This document shows, one piece after another, positions 63,463 to 64,000 of a DNA stretch of 64,000 nt. A model generated the notes under the pieces. It made no database searches. It worked only from the letters and a program-made list of their open reading frames with translations, and was not told the origin of the DNA. The DNA lies in the NCBI GenBank assembly GCA_947623455.1, contig OX392527.1:32108201-32172200 (forward strand). Direction: 5' to 3'. Source of the DNA: Mimachlamys varia. Lineage: Eukaryota > Mollusca > Bivalvia > Pectinida > Pectinidae. The position numbers and the translations under genes are program-made. Position 1 is the stretch's first letter, and each line of letters starts with the position of its first letter.

Positions 63463-64000
63463 GGTAGAGTTCTGGTGAGAAGTTTGAAAAAACTTGATGG
63501 CAAGATGGTGAAGATAGGGGAGGTCAGTGTAGAGAGGGGAGGTAAGTGTAGATAGGGGAGGTAAGTGTAGAGAGGGGAAGTAAGTGTAGAGAGGGGAGAT
63601 AAGTATAGAGAGGGGAGGTAAGTGTAGAGAAGGGAGGTAAGTGTAGAGAAGGGAGGTAGGTGTAGAGAGGGAAGGTAGGTGTAGAGAGGGGAGGTAAGTG
63701 TACAGAGGGGAGGTAGGTGTAGAGAAGGGAGGTAGGTGTAGAGAAGGGAGGTAAGTGTAGTATAGGGGAGGTAGGTGTAGAGAGGGGAGGTAGGTGTAGA
63801 GAAGGGAGGTAAGTGAAGTATAGGGGAGGTAGGTGTACAGAGGGGATGAAAGTGTAGATAGGGGAGGTAGATGTAGTATAGGGGAGGTAGGTGTAGAGAG
63901 GGGAGGGAGGTGTAGAGAGGGGATGAAAGTGTAGATAGGGGAGGTAGATGTAGTATAGGGGAGGTAGGTGTAGAGAGGGGAGGTAAGTGTAGATAGGGGA
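63463..64000 (+). repeat. 18-19 bp G-rich minisatellite running off the window
   Basis: The unit is GGTAAGTGTAGAGAGGGGA with variants GGTAGGTGTAGAGAAGGGA and GATGAAAGTGTAGATAGGGG. More than 25 copies are visible. Many units carry GGAGGTAAGTG, donor-like text resembling the formin arrays. No exon that fits PITPNC1 is seen to its left. Confidence 0.92.

Overview
The window is animal genomic DNA: AT-rich, intron-dense, and full of minisatellites, small foldback transposons and tRNA-derived SINEs. Gene content and the style of the dispersed repeats suggest a lophotrochozoan, most likely a bivalve mollusc (inference). Four protein-coding genes can be supported.

(1) Plus strand, 1996-34563: the 3' part of a delphilin-type (GRID2IP) formin. 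Twenty exons with consistent phases encode about 765 residues: a harmonin-N-like domain, an acidic/basic linker, a split polyproline FH1, a complete FH2 and a short tail ending at TAA 34561-34563. The 5' (PDZ) part lies outside the window. (2) Plus strand, 39226-42727: a three-exon gene for a 135-residue secreted protein that I do not recognise. It has a signal peptide, a Met/Gly-rich middle and a Thr/Pro-rich C-terminus. (3) Minus strand, 51047 down to 44019: a complete 11-exon PSMD12 (26S proteasome lid subunit Rpn5), 454 residues. (4) Plus strand, 51487 to beyond the window: the first two coding exons of PITPNC1. PSMD12 and PITPNC1 are divergent with start codons 439 bp apart. Their order and orientation match human 17q24, so this looks like ancient microsynteny.

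The main discovery is a repeat architecture. Nearly every minisatellite inside the two complete multi-exon genes is anchored on a splice junction. The repeat unit contains the last bases of the flanking exon plus the 5' splice site (formin junctions at 2123, 4640, 9529, 20309, 24944, 27153 and 31322; PSMD12 exons 4 and 8), or the 3' splice site plus the first bases of the exon (formin junctions at 24815 and 33102). The cases run from two-copy duplications (39 bp and 27 bp units) to arrays of well over a hundred units. Two arrays have a longer copy of the exon tail at their far edge, as if the founding duplication was larger and then expanded internally. The largest arrays are 8.8 kb of polyproline-coding 58-63 bp units after the first FH1 exon, and 3.8 kb of a 30 bp unit in which a pyrimidine-rich CAG abuts GTAAGT. 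In RNA these give one transcript hundreds of U1-like or recursive-splice-like sites.

The formin also carries a clear U12-type intron inside the FH2 domain, and PSMD12 carries a GC-AG intron. From 51.5 kb to the end the sequence is PITPNC1 introns with MITEs (one 390 bp pair flanked by TTAA), SINE copies, a TATA-type promoter-like segment and another G-rich minisatellite running off the right edge.
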